From assembly GCA_015680685.1 (NCBI GenBank), contig MNCI01012686.1, positions 415,119-479,118 on the forward strand: a stretch of DNA of 64,000 bases. Direction: 5' to 3'. Positions 11,155-23,231 of this stretch are shown here, piece after piece (position 1 is the first letter of the stretch; each line of letters opens with the position of its first letter). Below the pieces are notes generated by a model. It was not told the origin of the DNA. It ran no database searches and worked only from the letters and a program-made list of their open reading frames with translations. The position numbers were made by a program, and so were the translations under genes. The stretch is from Gnetum montanum. Its lineage: Eukaryota; Streptophyta; Gnetopsida; Gnetales; Gnetaceae.

Positions 11155-14100
11155 TATGACCTCCCAAACTTCAAAAGCTCCTAAGTCTACCCTCGTAGCT
11201 TCGATTTTTGAGATTCTTGAACCTTGTTGATCATAGAGCTCTCAATTTAGTTATGGGGGAGGGGTGATGCTTAGCATGATATCACTAAAATTTGAGTTAG
11301 AATTTTCTAATGCTAGGAAGGTATTATAATGGTATGTACGAAAGGGAAAATGAAAATTTTTAACAAAAATCAGTCACACTAAAGTCAAAAACACTTAAAT
11401 AATCCTTTTAATGAACCATACCAACTATCATAAGCCATAAATAAGAGCAAAATAGATAATAGTGAAGGGTTATAAGGAAACTAACATCTAAGGAGTTCCT
11501 TTTTGAAGATTTTTCTAACTCTGGAACCATAACAAGTTAAAAACTTAATCTAGTAAAGGGCATGAATAAGGAAAGAGTTATCAAGAATTGGAGTAAACAT
11601 TTTAATAATTTCAAACCCTTGATGATTGTAGATGGCCTCAAAAAGAGGTGCAACAAGAGGACCTTCACAGCAAGCAAGCAAAAGGCCAAGAGGTCATGGA
11701 TGATGTTGAACGGTGGAATAGACCCCAGAAGTAGAACATGCATAGCAAGAGGCTTAATCCTTTGGTCTCCATCAAGAAACTTTGCTATAGGACACTTAGC
11801 CTAAGTAGAGGTAGTAGATCCATAAGCACAAGAATAAGGAGAACACCTCATGCAGTCATTAAATTGCCTTCAAGCCATCCAGGAGAAAACGATCATGTCC
11901 ACAGTGATTTTAGAGCTCAACTTTGGTCTATTCCTAAAATTTGCTCTAGAAACAGTGAAGCTACAACTCCAAGTGTTACCATTATGGCCTACACTCACAA
12001 ACAATGAGAAATGGTATTTGGGGGAGACATATCAATTCTAGCATAATAAAGGGGAAGATGCAATAGTTAACATCGGGGGAGTCTTAGTATCCTATTCCAT
12101 AAAGGTGATAGCTAAAGCCTGTAATGTGCCTAATGAAGGGGCAAAAGTAGCACATCTTTTTATTCGATCAAATACAGATACAAGAAAATTGTGGTTGTAA
12201 AGAGCATATGGCAAAGTTGATAAGGATTACAATGAGCTAACTCTTGAAGAGAGAATTTACTTCAAAATCAACACATATCACCTATTTCCCATAAAAAGAT
12301 TAAACAAAATATCAACATATGCAACTAGAGGAAGTGTGATTTTAATGGGGAAATTTAATGCAAACATCACACAACTCTATTTCCTTGAGATCCAATGACA
12401 GTTTGAGGAAAAGAAGGCATGAAAGCTAACACTTTTATTCCCTTACCTCATCAGGAAGTTATGTAGATGTGCTAGAATCCTAGGGTATACTAATGATGTC
12501 CCTAGGAAGGCTTAGAACGCTTCCTATCTTAAAATGCTTAAGTCAGCACCACCAAAGAAGGACTAGATGGAGAAATAAACATAAGCTAGGGAAACCATTC
12601 AACCTACTATGCAATAAAAGCAAATAGGACCCACTAGTCAACAAAAAGAGTAGCATCAGTAGCAAGAGCAACAGTAGTAGCAACAAGTTCCACCATCATT
12701 GTTGCAAGTTTGCATCCCATTAATGAGTCATTTGCTACACATTGTAGAGACCATCAGTTGGGGAACATGTGAGGAGGAAAACCTATATAAAGTCATCAAC
12801 AGTGCCATCCAATCCACAATTTCCACAAATCCTGCTAGCAAACAAATTTCATTGTAGTTAGGAGGAGAGGAGCAATGGTCACAAAAGATTTCTGGGAATG
12901 CTACATCATTTCAAGTGATGCTAGAAACTGGAGAAGGAGCCATGGTTGTGGTTATGCAACACCAAGATGCAGTAGGAGTCATAGAAGTGATCATAGATCA
13001 CATAAAGGAATCATTCAACATACTTGTTGTACCGCCAATTGATCTTTCTAGAGCCAAAGATGCTCAAATTCTGGTTGGTACTTTGATGACTCCTACAGAT
13101 GATAAGGATGTGCTAGATTGACTTTTGCAGACTAAGCAAGTCATGACAAGTCTTTTTGACATTCCAAGTGATGTTACTATAGTACAGTCAAAACTCATAA
13201 CAATCAAGGGTAAGCTAGTCATGGTAGAGATTAGGGTAGAGCATGCAAAAAATGAGGTTCACATATTACAAGAAGAGCTTACAACCCTAAGTGTAAAACA
13301 AAGAGATCCTCATCAATTTATTGTGCTTGACTAGTTGGAGTAGTTTAGAATAGAATAGATCAATCACTTAATGGAGAATAATAAGTATATGGAGAATGAA
13401 AAGGAGAAAGTGGTTTGAAGTGCCTCAGTAGTAGAAGCATAGACATACACATGCTAAGGAACTCGCCACAGTATAGAAAGAAAACAAGCAACTCACTATA
13501 GATAATGCTAGGTTGACAAATGTGGAAAAGTAGAAAAACATTCTTGAAGAGAGCATTCATCAATTAAGAGAACAACTAATGAGGGTCAACCAGGATATGA
13601 AATGCCTTGCATGAGAGAATAGAATCCTCTCAATTAAGGAGGCATGTGCTATTTGAAAAAAATTAGCCATTGAAATAAGCATGTGGTTGAATGAGGAAAA
13701 AAAACATGAAAGGCTCAAAGAACACTTTCATGATCAAGTGAGCATATACAAATAGATCAATGAGAAGGAAATCTAGATGGCAAAGACCTAGATCAATTCC
13801 ATTTTAGCACAAAATCTAGATTGGTAGCCCATCTTGGATAGCATGGCCCATGTCCACCAAGCAGAGATTAAAAATAAAGACTTGCAAATAGACAATTTGA
13901 TACAATATATGGGGTTAACTCACTTTCTTTATGCTAACCTAGCCATGTTGATAGCAGGTAGGCCTAGAAATGAGCTTGAACAACAAGTAATGACCATGTA
14001 CACATTGTATGAAAAGGAGTTTGCAGATAAGAAGGATGTCCTACAGAATCTACATGTGGCAAAATTTGAATTAGAAGAAATTAAGGCTAGCTATGAAGGA

Positions 14101-14328
14101 CATAAAGATGTTGCAGCAAACTTGGTAAGAAGAATGTCTGGCTATCAGGAATTGAGAACCAAGGTTAGGGAATTTAAAGAGGAAAGAAGACAATTTGCAG
14201 CATGGTATGTCAGGGCAAATAAAATGTTCCCGCAGTTGCCATGTTCTTGGGATGTACTATCTCCATCACACATTGTCCAATTAGCATGGATAGTACATGA
14301 CCCTAGAATGGGGGAGGAGAAACTTTAG
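11155..14328 (+). pseudogene. ORF3 of element A: unrecognised protein with C-terminal coiled coil, decayed
   Basis: The coding trace runs through several frames. The clearest pieces are a globular part (11562-12420, with YLGETYQF, VSYSIKVIAKACNVP and LTLEERIYFKINTYHLFP), a linker (12915-13334) and a Glu/Lys-rich, heptad-like C-terminal part (13834-14328, 164 aa). The last ends YQELRTKVREFKEERRQF, PSHIVQLAWIVHDPRMGEEKL. A homologous protein is encoded in element E, and fragments remain in element C. The start is uncertain: the first ATG after the U3-like cluster is at 11155. I see no signal peptide or membrane segment, so an envelope-like role is not supported. It resembles the extra ORFs known in plant Ty3/gypsy elements. 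Function unknown. Confidence 0.65.
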
Positions 14329-14559
14329 GTGTTCCTAAATAGATACAAATTTTAGAAGCTTGATGACAAGGGGAATTAGCTAATGGAATAGCCACCACCA
14401 CCAGGCACCACTTAAGCTAATCGAGCTATCTCAAAATTTTGTTTTTTGTCATGTTATTATGATGTCATGTAATTGTGTAAATTTTGTAAACACCACTATG
14501 GCATTTAGTGTCATGTAAATCTACCTTCCAATTTTGTAAGAGACTATATTCTCATTTTT

Positions 14560-14597
14560 TTAACTTGAGGATGAGTTTCCAGTTAGTTGTGGAAGTA
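14560..14597 (+). promoter_or_regulatory. Polypurine tract region of element A
   Basis: ACTTGAGGATGAGTTT is followed by TTAGTTGTGGAAGTA, directly before the 3' LTR. The same order is found before the 3' LTRs of elements B, C and E, where the tract is better kept (CATGGGGGTA). It would prime plus-strand DNA synthesis. Confidence 0.75.
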
Positions 14598-15479
14598 TAG
14601 TAGAGTTAATTTTTCTTGACCAATGATATCGTAACTACAATATTGTATCTACGATGTCATTTATCTGATATTGTAGCTTATGCTACGTCATCATAGATAT
14701 GATATTGCAGGATGTGTGTAGCCTATAAATACAACACTTAGGTGCATGGATCTACATAAGTTTTCATTACACTAGTAGCATAACTCTTATAGTTTCATTT
14801 TATAGTTAACGATAGAGTGTATGCCTATATTGTGGTGTTGAGCAATTGTACGATGTCTTTATTTGAGTGAATTGTACTTGGACATAGTTCATGAATGGAA
14901 ATAAAGATTGAGATTTCTTATCATCATTACATCATTCACTTAGTTTTCTTATGTTTACTTGGACTAGTTTTTCTTGTTTTCCTAGTTAAATATTTACTTT
15001 ACAAGCATTTTATTTTTCATGTTAAAAGTAAGCAGTATGGGTATGACTAGTTTCAAGTGCTAAGCATAGTTATCTGGTAACCCAATAGTGGAATTTCTTG
15101 ATTTTCTTAGTAGTAATACCACTTGGTAATCCCAATGATGACTACATGAGTCCAAGGTGTGTACGATAGACTAGGACCAAATATCCATTGCATTAGGCTA
15201 AGATAGATTCACTTTCTTATAATTACTTAGACTTAGGAATAGAAACTATTTTCATCTCATCATGTTTGCTAGTGGCCAAACAACATCATATATCATATAT
15301 CTCTTAGTGAGCTAAACTATACACATAGACTTCACTAGCTCCATGTGGGAAGATAATGGTCTCAAACTCAAACCAATTACTAGCATATTAACATTGCCTC
15401 ATCCATGGATTATGATATGGTTGCACATGAACACTTGTGACTTATATGGTTGGGTGTTGGATTGCTTCACCACTCATAA
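14598..15479 (+). repeat. 3' LTR of element A
   Basis: 882 bp, beginning TAGTAGAG (decayed TGATGAG) and ending CTCATAA (decayed CTCATCA). GATATC-type repeats precede TATAAATA at 14724-14731. An AATAAA signal is near 14899. It aligns with 827-1542 and 2386-2458. Confidence 0.9.
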
Positions 15480-15974
15480 AAATGTTAAAAAAATATAAGT
15501 AATGTGGTCATATCTATATAGTTTAGTGAAGGCCAATTTCATGTATGTTAGAGTACATGCTTTAAGTTATACTAAGCTATCATCTTCATTCATAGAGATT
15601 GTTGTCGCCTATGAGCTAATTATTTTCTTAAATTCATATCCTACTCAAACTAAGTTTTCAAAATACTTTCTTTACTTTGTACAATTTATTTTGTTCTATA
15701 ACTTTTATTATTATTCCCACTTGATATTGTAGCTTTTGATCATGTGATATTTTTTGTATTTATAGATGAAAGATGTTGTCTTTAATTGTGAGGGCTAATT
15801 TCTTTAGCCCTTCTATGATAAGAAGTTAATGATGCATAATATGTCAAAAGTAACATTTAAGTTAGATATTAGAAGTGTAAAATACATTTTCCATTTTATT
15901 ATTAAAAATATTAAAGTATAGAATCTTATAAGAAGTAGAAATATAGCTTAAAAGTTGTGACAATTGCACCTAGT

Positions 15975-16120
15975 GGTCTAATGTAGTGGTGAGGACACTC
16001 ATTTTCTAGAAGGAAGGCTATGGATCTAATACATAACTTTGCTTATGGGTATCGTAGCAATGAAGTAGTCTTATGGTGGGACACTCTTATATATCCTTAT
16101 ATATGGGTAATCAATGTGCA
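15975..16120 (+). mobile_element. Possible tRNA-derived SINE remnant
   Basis: TAGTGGTCTAATGTAGTGGTGAGGA resembles a Pol III A box, and GGCTATGGATCTAATAC about 45 bp later resembles a worn B box. The spacing suits a plant SINE, but no target duplication or poly-A tail is clear. Tentative. Confidence 0.25.
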
Positions 16121-16537
16121 ATAGGGTAATTAAAAAAATTTGCAAAAGACTAGTCTTGATATAATTTGTATCATATTCCATAGCTTCTACCATAATAAGA
16201 GAGACCCCCAACAAATAATGGTAGAAGTTAAGCATAAATGAGTTCCTAAATGCTTAGGAGCGCTCTTACAATGGATCACATCTACACGATTGCATGGGAA
16301 ATTAATATAATTTGCATCTTCTTCCACAAATTTTTCCATTATAAGAAAGACCTCCAATGAATGATGATAGAAGTTGAGCATAAAGGATTTCTTGAGGGTT
16401 GAAGTTGTCAAATGGTTATTCTTTTGTTTTTATATTGATTCATACCTTTATTGGTTTACCCTTTTATAAGGGATAATTTTTTAAATATTTTTTACTCTAA
16501 TTAATAAGGTACATTATCATATAATTTGCATTTAACA

Positions 16538-16630
16538 ATGAGGTATTAGCCTAATGGTAGGACTCTTGATTTGAAGGCTCTAGGTTACGGGTTTACTTCT
16601 AGTAGGCAATACTAAGTTATAAAGTTTAAG
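16538..16630 (+). mobile_element. Second possible tRNA-derived SINE remnant
   Basis: TTAGCCTAATGGTAGGACTC is A-box-like and CTAGGTTACGGGTTTACTTC is B-box-like, about 30 bp apart. It does not fold into a complete tRNA by eye. Tentative. Confidence 0.25.
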
Positions 16631-17094
16631 TTAGACTATATATCTTAGGGTGCATCCATGTTTCAATTATTTCATATTCTAACACCTCATATAAGTTGTA
16701 TTTTTCCTTTTTCATTTAAAAGAATGCAAAAATTAGGGCACATATATGTATAAATTACATCCAACAAATTAAACTCAAAGTTATATTCTTCCCTTAATTA
16801 GATAATGTTGATTGTATTTTTACAAGTTACAAGTTTAGTCCCAATCAAGTATGCTAAGATACAATGGATCATAGAACATCAACTCATTATTAAATCCTTG
16901 TCTAAGCTACATCAATGAGTTAGTAACAAATGTTTTGTTCTTTGTTATAATAAGCCTAAACTAAAATATCAAACAAGATATTTGTAATATTATTATTTGT
17001 AACTATTAATAATAAAAGCATTAATTGATTTATCTTTATTTGAATTATCATCTTTATCATCCTAGCCTTATCCCAACAAAATGAGGTTGGTTAC

Positions 17095-17867
17095 TGATGG
17101 GACGCGATATTGCATGGGCCACGATATTGCGGCCGTCGCGATATCACATCCCTCGCGATATCACGTACGCGATATTGCGGTGCGTCATCATATCTATAAA
17201 TAAGAGGCAGCTCTCCCTTGTTTCCTCATCCTAGGCTAGACAGTAGGGAAACTCTGGCAGAATGATCACTCCAGAGATAGAATATTTTCCATGTGCCCGC
17301 AGTAGGAGTCCTAAAGTGAACAGATCTTTATTCGAGCAAACATTGTACCTGAACGCAAGTTTGTGTATGGCAATAAAGACAAGCTTCTTGGATAAACCTT
17401 GTAGTGCATGGAATAGGCTAATTAGGATTTTATTTACTATTATTTATTATCTATTATTTAAATGTTTTCTTAGTCATTAAATCTCTCAACCCTTCTCTCC
17501 TAGTTAAGTGCCTCAGTACGACCGCTTCAAGCACGTGCGTTACGCGTGGTGATCCTAGCAACGATTAGCATTTGGTAACCACGGTTGCATTGGTTCAGGG
17601 TGTGAATGGTAAGTGGGAATGGATGTTGACACTAGGTTAATTTAGACTTAGTTAATTAGTTAAAGTTAGGAATTAGTCTCTTCGCCCTTCACCTTAATAG
17701 CATAGGAGATAAAACACAAAAAGATATAAAAATCATATACCTCAGACTTACTTAATCATACACTGTAACAAATACAAGTAAGTCTGGGAAGACAATGAAT
17801 AATTAACCTTAAGTGTTTCATGAGGCGTGTAGGCACTTAGTCTGCAGAGTTCGATTGGATCTCATCA
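17095..17867 (+). repeat. 5' LTR of element B
   Basis: 773 bp, TGATGGG...CTCATCA. CGATAT(T/C)GCG-type units at 17101-17180 precede TATAAATA at 17195-17202. The AATAAA signal is near 17371. It aligns with 23232-24055 but lacks about 51 bp just before the end, between GGATC and TCATCA. Confidence 0.93.
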
Positions 17868-17868
17868 T

Positions 17869-17886
17869 TGGCACCATTGCTAGGGA
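17869..17886 (+). promoter_or_regulatory. Primer-binding site of element B (Asp-tRNA type)
   Basis: TGGCACCATTGCTAGGGA differs from the remembered Asp-tRNA complement (TGGCGCCGTTGCCGGGGA) at four places, all C-to-T or G-to-A. This is the best-kept PBS of the family in the window. Confidence 0.85.
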
Positions 17887-18010
17887 TGAAGTGTTTGTGC
17901 ACTAGGTAGAACATAGGATATCACTCACATCGTTGAGAGCTTAAACGAACCATTAGGGTTAATTAAAGAAAAATTTATATAACGGTAAAATAGCACACCG
18001 ATAAATAACG

Positions 18011-20300
18011 ATGTCTTCTTCTCATAAGAGCAATTCACCACCTAGGGATGATACAAAGAACAATCGGCAATCAAAAACACATAACCAAAATCCACCAGTT
18101 CCTTAAGAATATAGGGTGGTATATACTCATCTTGATGAGTATATACCTAATTTTACTATTATCCTTCATCAATATGAACAGATGCGCTGGAGAGATTTGC
18201 AAGGTAACATAGTGTTACCTCTAGTTCGGTTAGTCCCAAACATGCTCCTTCGTGCTTTGGCACAGATCAACATGACACAGCTTTATGCTGAATACGTTGC
18301 AGCAGATTTTGACTTAAGGGATTACCATCCCATAGCTTTACAACGTATGAGGTACTCAAGGCAGGAGAGCCAACATACACTATTGAAGGGCAAAGAGGTC
18401 CCGCATGTCCTTAGCGAAATAGGAGATGATGAACCCATTATAACGGGTTCTTTATCGAAATATGTTCCCCCTCCTAACGATAGTGAGGAGGTGGGGTATC
18501 AGAGCCTACACTCCACGATACACAACCCTGGTTTTGATCCCTGTGAATACCAGCTGTTCACTAAGGGAATAACAACATATGACAAGGACGGGCACTTAGA
18601 TCGTCATCACGATCGGGGCCAAAGCCACAGAAGAGAAGGTAGGAAACATTGTCATGGCAATGGTTCTCCTTCTTCTTCTCCTTCATCACACCATTCACCC
18701 TCTCCTTCCACCTCTAGGTGTAATGATACAGAGCATAATAGTGAGGATAGAGGTAGGCAAAACGAGTGACCTCGACGAGAGATTCGAGAGAGAGGACAAG
18801 GGCATGAACAAAGGGAAAGTAGGGAACGATAGAGACATTATAGGCGTCATGAAAGAGATGATCATGATGAGCCCCTACTTGCAACCCAAAGTATGCTTGA
18901 TATAATGGAGGCTATAAGAATTCCAACAAGGAATCAAAAGGATAGTCGGATCAAGCGTTTAGACATGAACAATATCCCATGCTTTGAGGGGGGATACAAC
19001 GCTAATCCGCAACATCATTTACAGGCATTCCACGATGCCTGTGCCTTGCAAAATATAGAGAATGAGTGGCAGAAACTCAAGTTATTTCCCAGGACACTCA
19101 TTAAGGATGCAGAGAGTTGGTACCATTCCTTACAACCAGAAACCATTAGGAGTTGGAGTACGATGTTAGAACTCTTCAACGATAAGTATCAAACGTACTC
19201 CAGAGTGTCTAATTTGCATAAGTAGATCTAAGTATGGAAGCAAGGTACTCATGAACCCTTGGATGCTGCCATGGGCCGCTACTACGCATTGTTACATCGT
19301 TGCCCAGGCCATGGTTATGCACAATGGGACCAACTTTGCCACATCGTAGATTGGCTAAGGTATGAAACTAGGAGAACCCTTGGGACTTATGCCCAAGGGA
19401 GACTATCAGAACTTAGAGCCCATGAGATACATCGCTTGTTGGAACAAGTAGCCAAAGAAGAAGGTGAGCTATGAAAAAGAGAGAGTGTGGAAGAATACAA
19501 CCATGATCCCTCTCTTCAGAAGAATGGAGTGAAATTTTTACGATGAAGAGGATGAGTCACTACTCGAAGATTTGGTGAACAGAAAAACCTTGCCGATTCA
19601 AAAACTAACAACTGAAATATCGGCTAAGGTAGATTAATTGTGGGATTTCTTAGACTCCAAACTTGAAACTATCTTGAAAATCGTAGAAGAGTCTAAGGTG
19701 GAATGAAATAGTAACAAGAACAAGACAAAGTAGAGAGATTTAGGCCCTGCACATAACAAAGGTAAGGGAAAAATTACTATCTCCGATGAGGTTGTGGATT
19801 TAGACATAGATGATGACGGTGGATGTCAGATCTGCCACTATGACCATCCTAAGGGATGTTGTCCAATCATCTCACATCTACAAGAGTCTGGGGTGTATGC
19901 ACTTAATCTAAGACTTAACCAACGGCAGACACCCTGAAGGTTACCTTATCCTCAAGGTAACCGAAGATAGTTCCACCAACCATTGACATACTATCCAAGT
20001 GGAACTCCACCATAACTCATTATACAACATCAGCAGTGGTAATAACCACAGTCATGGGGGATGCCACCACCAAAACAACAGTACCCTTACCAGCAACCTG
20101 ATCCTTATGGTTAGTATGTGCAGTAGCTGGTTTCTCCAAGTGACTCTATGGATCACACAACTCCCCAACATCACTACCAAGTTCGTGAGTACTTTAGGAG
20201 GACCCTTCTCCTTTGGGAGGCACCCCACATATCTACCATCCTCCTAATTCATCCGCACCTCTTCCACCTATAGTTCCCATACAACTTGATCCAACAATGT
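18011..20300 (+). pseudogene. gag: gag pseudogene of element B
   Basis: The ATG at 18011 opens MSSSHKSNSPPRDD. One frame then runs to 19474, broken only by stop codons (TAA 18104, TGA 18767, TAG 19223 and others). Domains in order: an N-terminal conserved block at ~18116-18270 (PNFTIILHQ, WRDLQGNIVLPL), a charged His/Ser-rich linker, and the retrotransposon-gag domain at 18965-19474 (CFEGGYNANPQHHLQAFHDA, KLKLFPRTLI, AAMGRYYALLHRCPGHG). After a frameshift come acidic and Lys-rich linkers and a zinc knuckle at 19824-19862 (CQICHYDHPKGCC, CX2CX3HX3C), then a Pro/Gln-rich tail to about 20300. This is the clearest gag of the family here and a reference for reading elements A and C. Confidence 0.87.
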
Positions 20301-20539
20301 AAGGGGAACTCCTTGCTCAACCGCAGCAACGAAATGCTACGAGAGCCGTAAACATTCAACTCGCTGCTGGTTCTGACAACCGTAAAAAGAGAAGACCTTT
20401 CTTCAGAACCAAAAGCCCAGACAAGCTCTCACAACAAGCGGTTGAGTCTAGGTACACTCCTCCACCATCCAAAACTTCAGAGCACCCTTCAGTCCAACAA
20501 TAGAATTGTACGCATATGGTTATGTTAATGCATACCGTA

Positions 20540-21157
20540 ACCAATTGGATCAAGGTAGGCCACCGTCCCAAGAAACTCTCTGATCTTGGAAGCCCCTTAA
20601 TCTATTTACAAATTGTCGGGAACACACCTCATAAGGCTTTTCTTGACTCAAGTTCCAGAGTCAACTTAATTTCATGAGAGATGTATCAAGCCTGGAACCT
20701 ACCCCAACTTAAGAAGAGCAACGTTCAACTAGAGCTGGTAGACCAGTCCATCACCATTCCCTTGGGATTGGTGGAGGACATAGTTACCACTGTGTGTGGT
20801 TGGTCCTACCCAGCTGATTTCCTGGTGATCGAAGTCAACAAAAATGAAGGGGAATTCCCAATTATAATGGGAAGGCCATGGCTCACTACAATAGATGTGT
20901 ACCTAAGGATCCATGATCTTTCCTTGAAGATATCTAAGATAAACATTTATGGAAAGATCGAGAAGAAGAAATTTCTGTGCATCACATACAGTGACTCAGA
21001 GGGTGATGACATGGAAGAATGTTCAGCATCTCTTCCATGTAATCGGTGTGCCCAAGAAACACAAATTCAAAGGTGCTTGTATGTAGCAACCACACCAGTA
21101 GTAGACACCTCGTGGTTGACAACTAAACGAAAGAGCAACTCAATATGCACGGAATGA
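20540..21157 (+). pseudogene. Retropepsin-like protease of element B
   Basis: The frame reads FLDSSSRVNLIS near 20640, where Athila proteases have DLGAS.N, then a stop. The open frame 20681-21157 (158 aa) then gives NVQLELVDQSITIPLG, VEDIVTTVCGWSYPADFLVI and EFPIIMGRPWLTT. The order (D-S/T-G-like site, LVDRS-like, GRPWL) is that of the Ty3/gypsy aspartic protease fold. The catalytic triplet reads D-S-S rather than the usual D-S/T-G or D-L-G. Activity is therefore doubtful even apart from the stop. A Cys-containing tail follows. No RT follows it. Confidence 0.72.
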
Positions 21158-23231
21158 ACTGAGAAAGCAACTCATGCTAACAACAAAGGCATAGACACAT
21201 TGAAATATGAGCGTTGCCAACTTCCACCCCTTAATCTAAGAACATCAGTTGGGATAAGTTGGGCACTTCTAAGAAATTCAAACAGGTGTTCATTATTTCA
21301 GATCTCTCCCTTTCCATTTAGTCATGGGGGAGATGGCCACCTATGCTGATCATTGGAGGCCCTCAGTCGTTTTAAATTTTTGTTTTACAAGTTTTTGTTT
21401 TACACGTTTTTTACACATTTTTGTTTTACAAATTTCTTTAACTTTTCTTATTTTTGTTTTACAAAATCGTTATACTTTTTCATTTTGTGTGTGTGTGTGT
21501 GATCCACCTTGTAAGTTTGTCACCCAATAAATGTTCTTCCTGATGGTATAAACTATTTTTCATTGATTACCAATGTTTGGTTTTTACCTTTAAGTTACGA
21601 TGTTGATACTAAGGTATGTTCTTTTGATATGGCAGGCAATGAGTCCACTTCATCCATCCATCCACCAGTTTCTATGGTCTCTCTCGGCTTGGAAATGTAC
21701 AGTCCCTTTCTAATAAGAACTTAAACGAACCAGTGAATGGGTATTTCTCAAACCAAGGAAGGACTCAAGGTTTGAAAAGGGTGTGACTTCAAGGGAACTT
21801 GATGCTTTTGTGTTGGCCGTTCTCTTGGGTGCTTGGATGTTTTCTTCTTGAGTTTTCTTACCGTTCTGATGTCACCCAATTATCGGAAGCTGAGCAAATA
21901 AAAATAAGAAGTCTTTGCATGGTGTGGTTCTCACGCATAAAAACACAAAAAAAAAAACAAAAAAAAAAAAAACAAAGTGAGAATTCAAAGCAGACCCCTT
22001 AGACCAAATAATCACTTGGGCTACAAGCACTGTTTATGGAACTAAAAAGGTTCCCTCTAACTAAGGCCCTTCTCACTTCCCATTCTCTCCTTGTTTCGTC
22101 AGAATGGTGGTGGCTCTTGGGGGAAGCATTCTTGTTATTCAAGAGGATGGATTGGCCAAATGCATTAATGCGAAGTCACTAGAAGTGGTTTGTTTGAGGG
22201 AGGACTTGGAATGAGATTTGCCAAGTCACATTAATCATGAAACACACAAGGGAGTGTATACCACCTTGTTCTTGAGATTCCATTCCATTCTCTTCTCTCC
22301 ACCCTTCTCTCCATTGTTCACCTCATTACTAGTTGTATCATTCGTGTATATTTTGGTTGACGCATTATTTTCTTTTTGGTAAATTCTTGTGGTTAAGACT
22401 TTAACTCTTATTCCAAAGGACATTCCCAGAGCCTACGGACTCTTTGAATGTGGGTCTGTCAGGGCATTAAGGGCATGAGCTTGCTTTGGAGAGGACCCAC
22501 TGACATTCTTATTTGGTGCACTAGTTAATTTCTTTTCCCTAACATTTTTGCAATCTATTTTATTTTGTTCATTTCCATCTTGACATCCATTTCATTGATG
22601 TCATAGTTGTCCCTTTTTATCTATCTTTCTTATTCCTTTTCTTTCTCCATTCTAACGCTACCAGAGGTTCACGATTAGTCATGGGGGTACGAGGCCCAAT
22701 TTTTTCGATTTCACTTAACCACTACACCTTCGGTAGTCATCATTAATATATCTCCAGATCCATAATCATCCATACCACAACCCAGCCAATGGACTTTTCA
22801 CTACAGCAAGGTATCAACCACATTGAAATTCATTTACCCTTGCTAATATAAGACTGTGTTGTGTGTGTAGATGACGATCATGCAACAATGGACTGGATCT
22901 GGAGGAAACACTTGGAATGGAGCGATGCTGAAATAGCTATGCAAGGAGCAAGATCGATGGTGTGCTTACGGATGGATAATGAAAGGTGCAATCTTGGCAT
23001 TGGTAGTAGCAAAACTTCTTTCTCTCTCTCTTTCTCAAGCTGCCAAATGAGGCCTGATGTCAATATAATAAGGTGTTCACTCTTGTTGTCACGAACACCA
23101 GTTTTGTTGTGTCTTATAATGATGATCCATTCACATGTCATCCCATTAGTTCCATTGAGTCAATAATCCCATACCTTCCCGATATGATTGTAAAGAACTC
23201 AAGGACGAGTTTTCATTTAGTCATGGAGGTA
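21158..23231 (+). other. 3' non-coding region and polypurine tract of element B
   Basis: A T-rich stretch with a GT microsatellite is at 21365-21505. A poly-A run is near 21945-21975. The family block CTTGCTTTGGAGAGGACCC is near 22485. Purine-rich AGTCATGGGGG motifs occur near 21321 and 22678. The PPT region AAGGACGAGTTTTCATTTAG plus TCATGGAGGTA ends at 23231. No RT, integrase or ORF3 sequence is recognisable. Confidence 0.7.

Larger units (their letters stand above)
827..15479 (+). mobile_element. Element A: Athila-like Ty3/gypsy LTR retrotransposon, full length but dead
   Basis: The element is flanked by the 5-bp duplication AAATG at 822-826 and 15480-15484. In order it has a 5' LTR (827-2458), an Asp-type PBS, gag, protease, RT, RNase H, integrase, a long 3' region with ORF3, a PPT and a 3' LTR (14598-15479). 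Protease-RT-RNase H-integrase is the Ty3/gypsy order. The RT motifs SGYN and FMDDFSIYG and the Asp-tRNA PBS are typical of the Athila/Tat branch. Every coding region carries many stops, so it cannot be active. The 5' LTR is enlarged by a reversed LTR of the same family. Confidence 0.92.
15485..17089. other. AT-rich spacer between elements A and B
   Basis: No convincing gene. A degenerate duplication with an offset of about 146 bp is visible: GTAGAAGTTAAGCATAAA near 16222 and ATAGAAGTTGAGCATAAA near 16368. Two short tRNA-like stretches are listed separately. Confidence 0.6.

Noticed and set aside
11155-14328. Reading ORF3 as an envelope gene
   Set aside because: There is no hydrophobic signal or membrane-spanning segment in the readable pieces, and the C-terminal part is a charged coiled coil.
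16538-16630. Possible functional tRNA gene
   Set aside because: A- and B-box-like parts are present, but I cannot pair an acceptor stem or anticodon arm, so it is listed only as a possible SINE trace.
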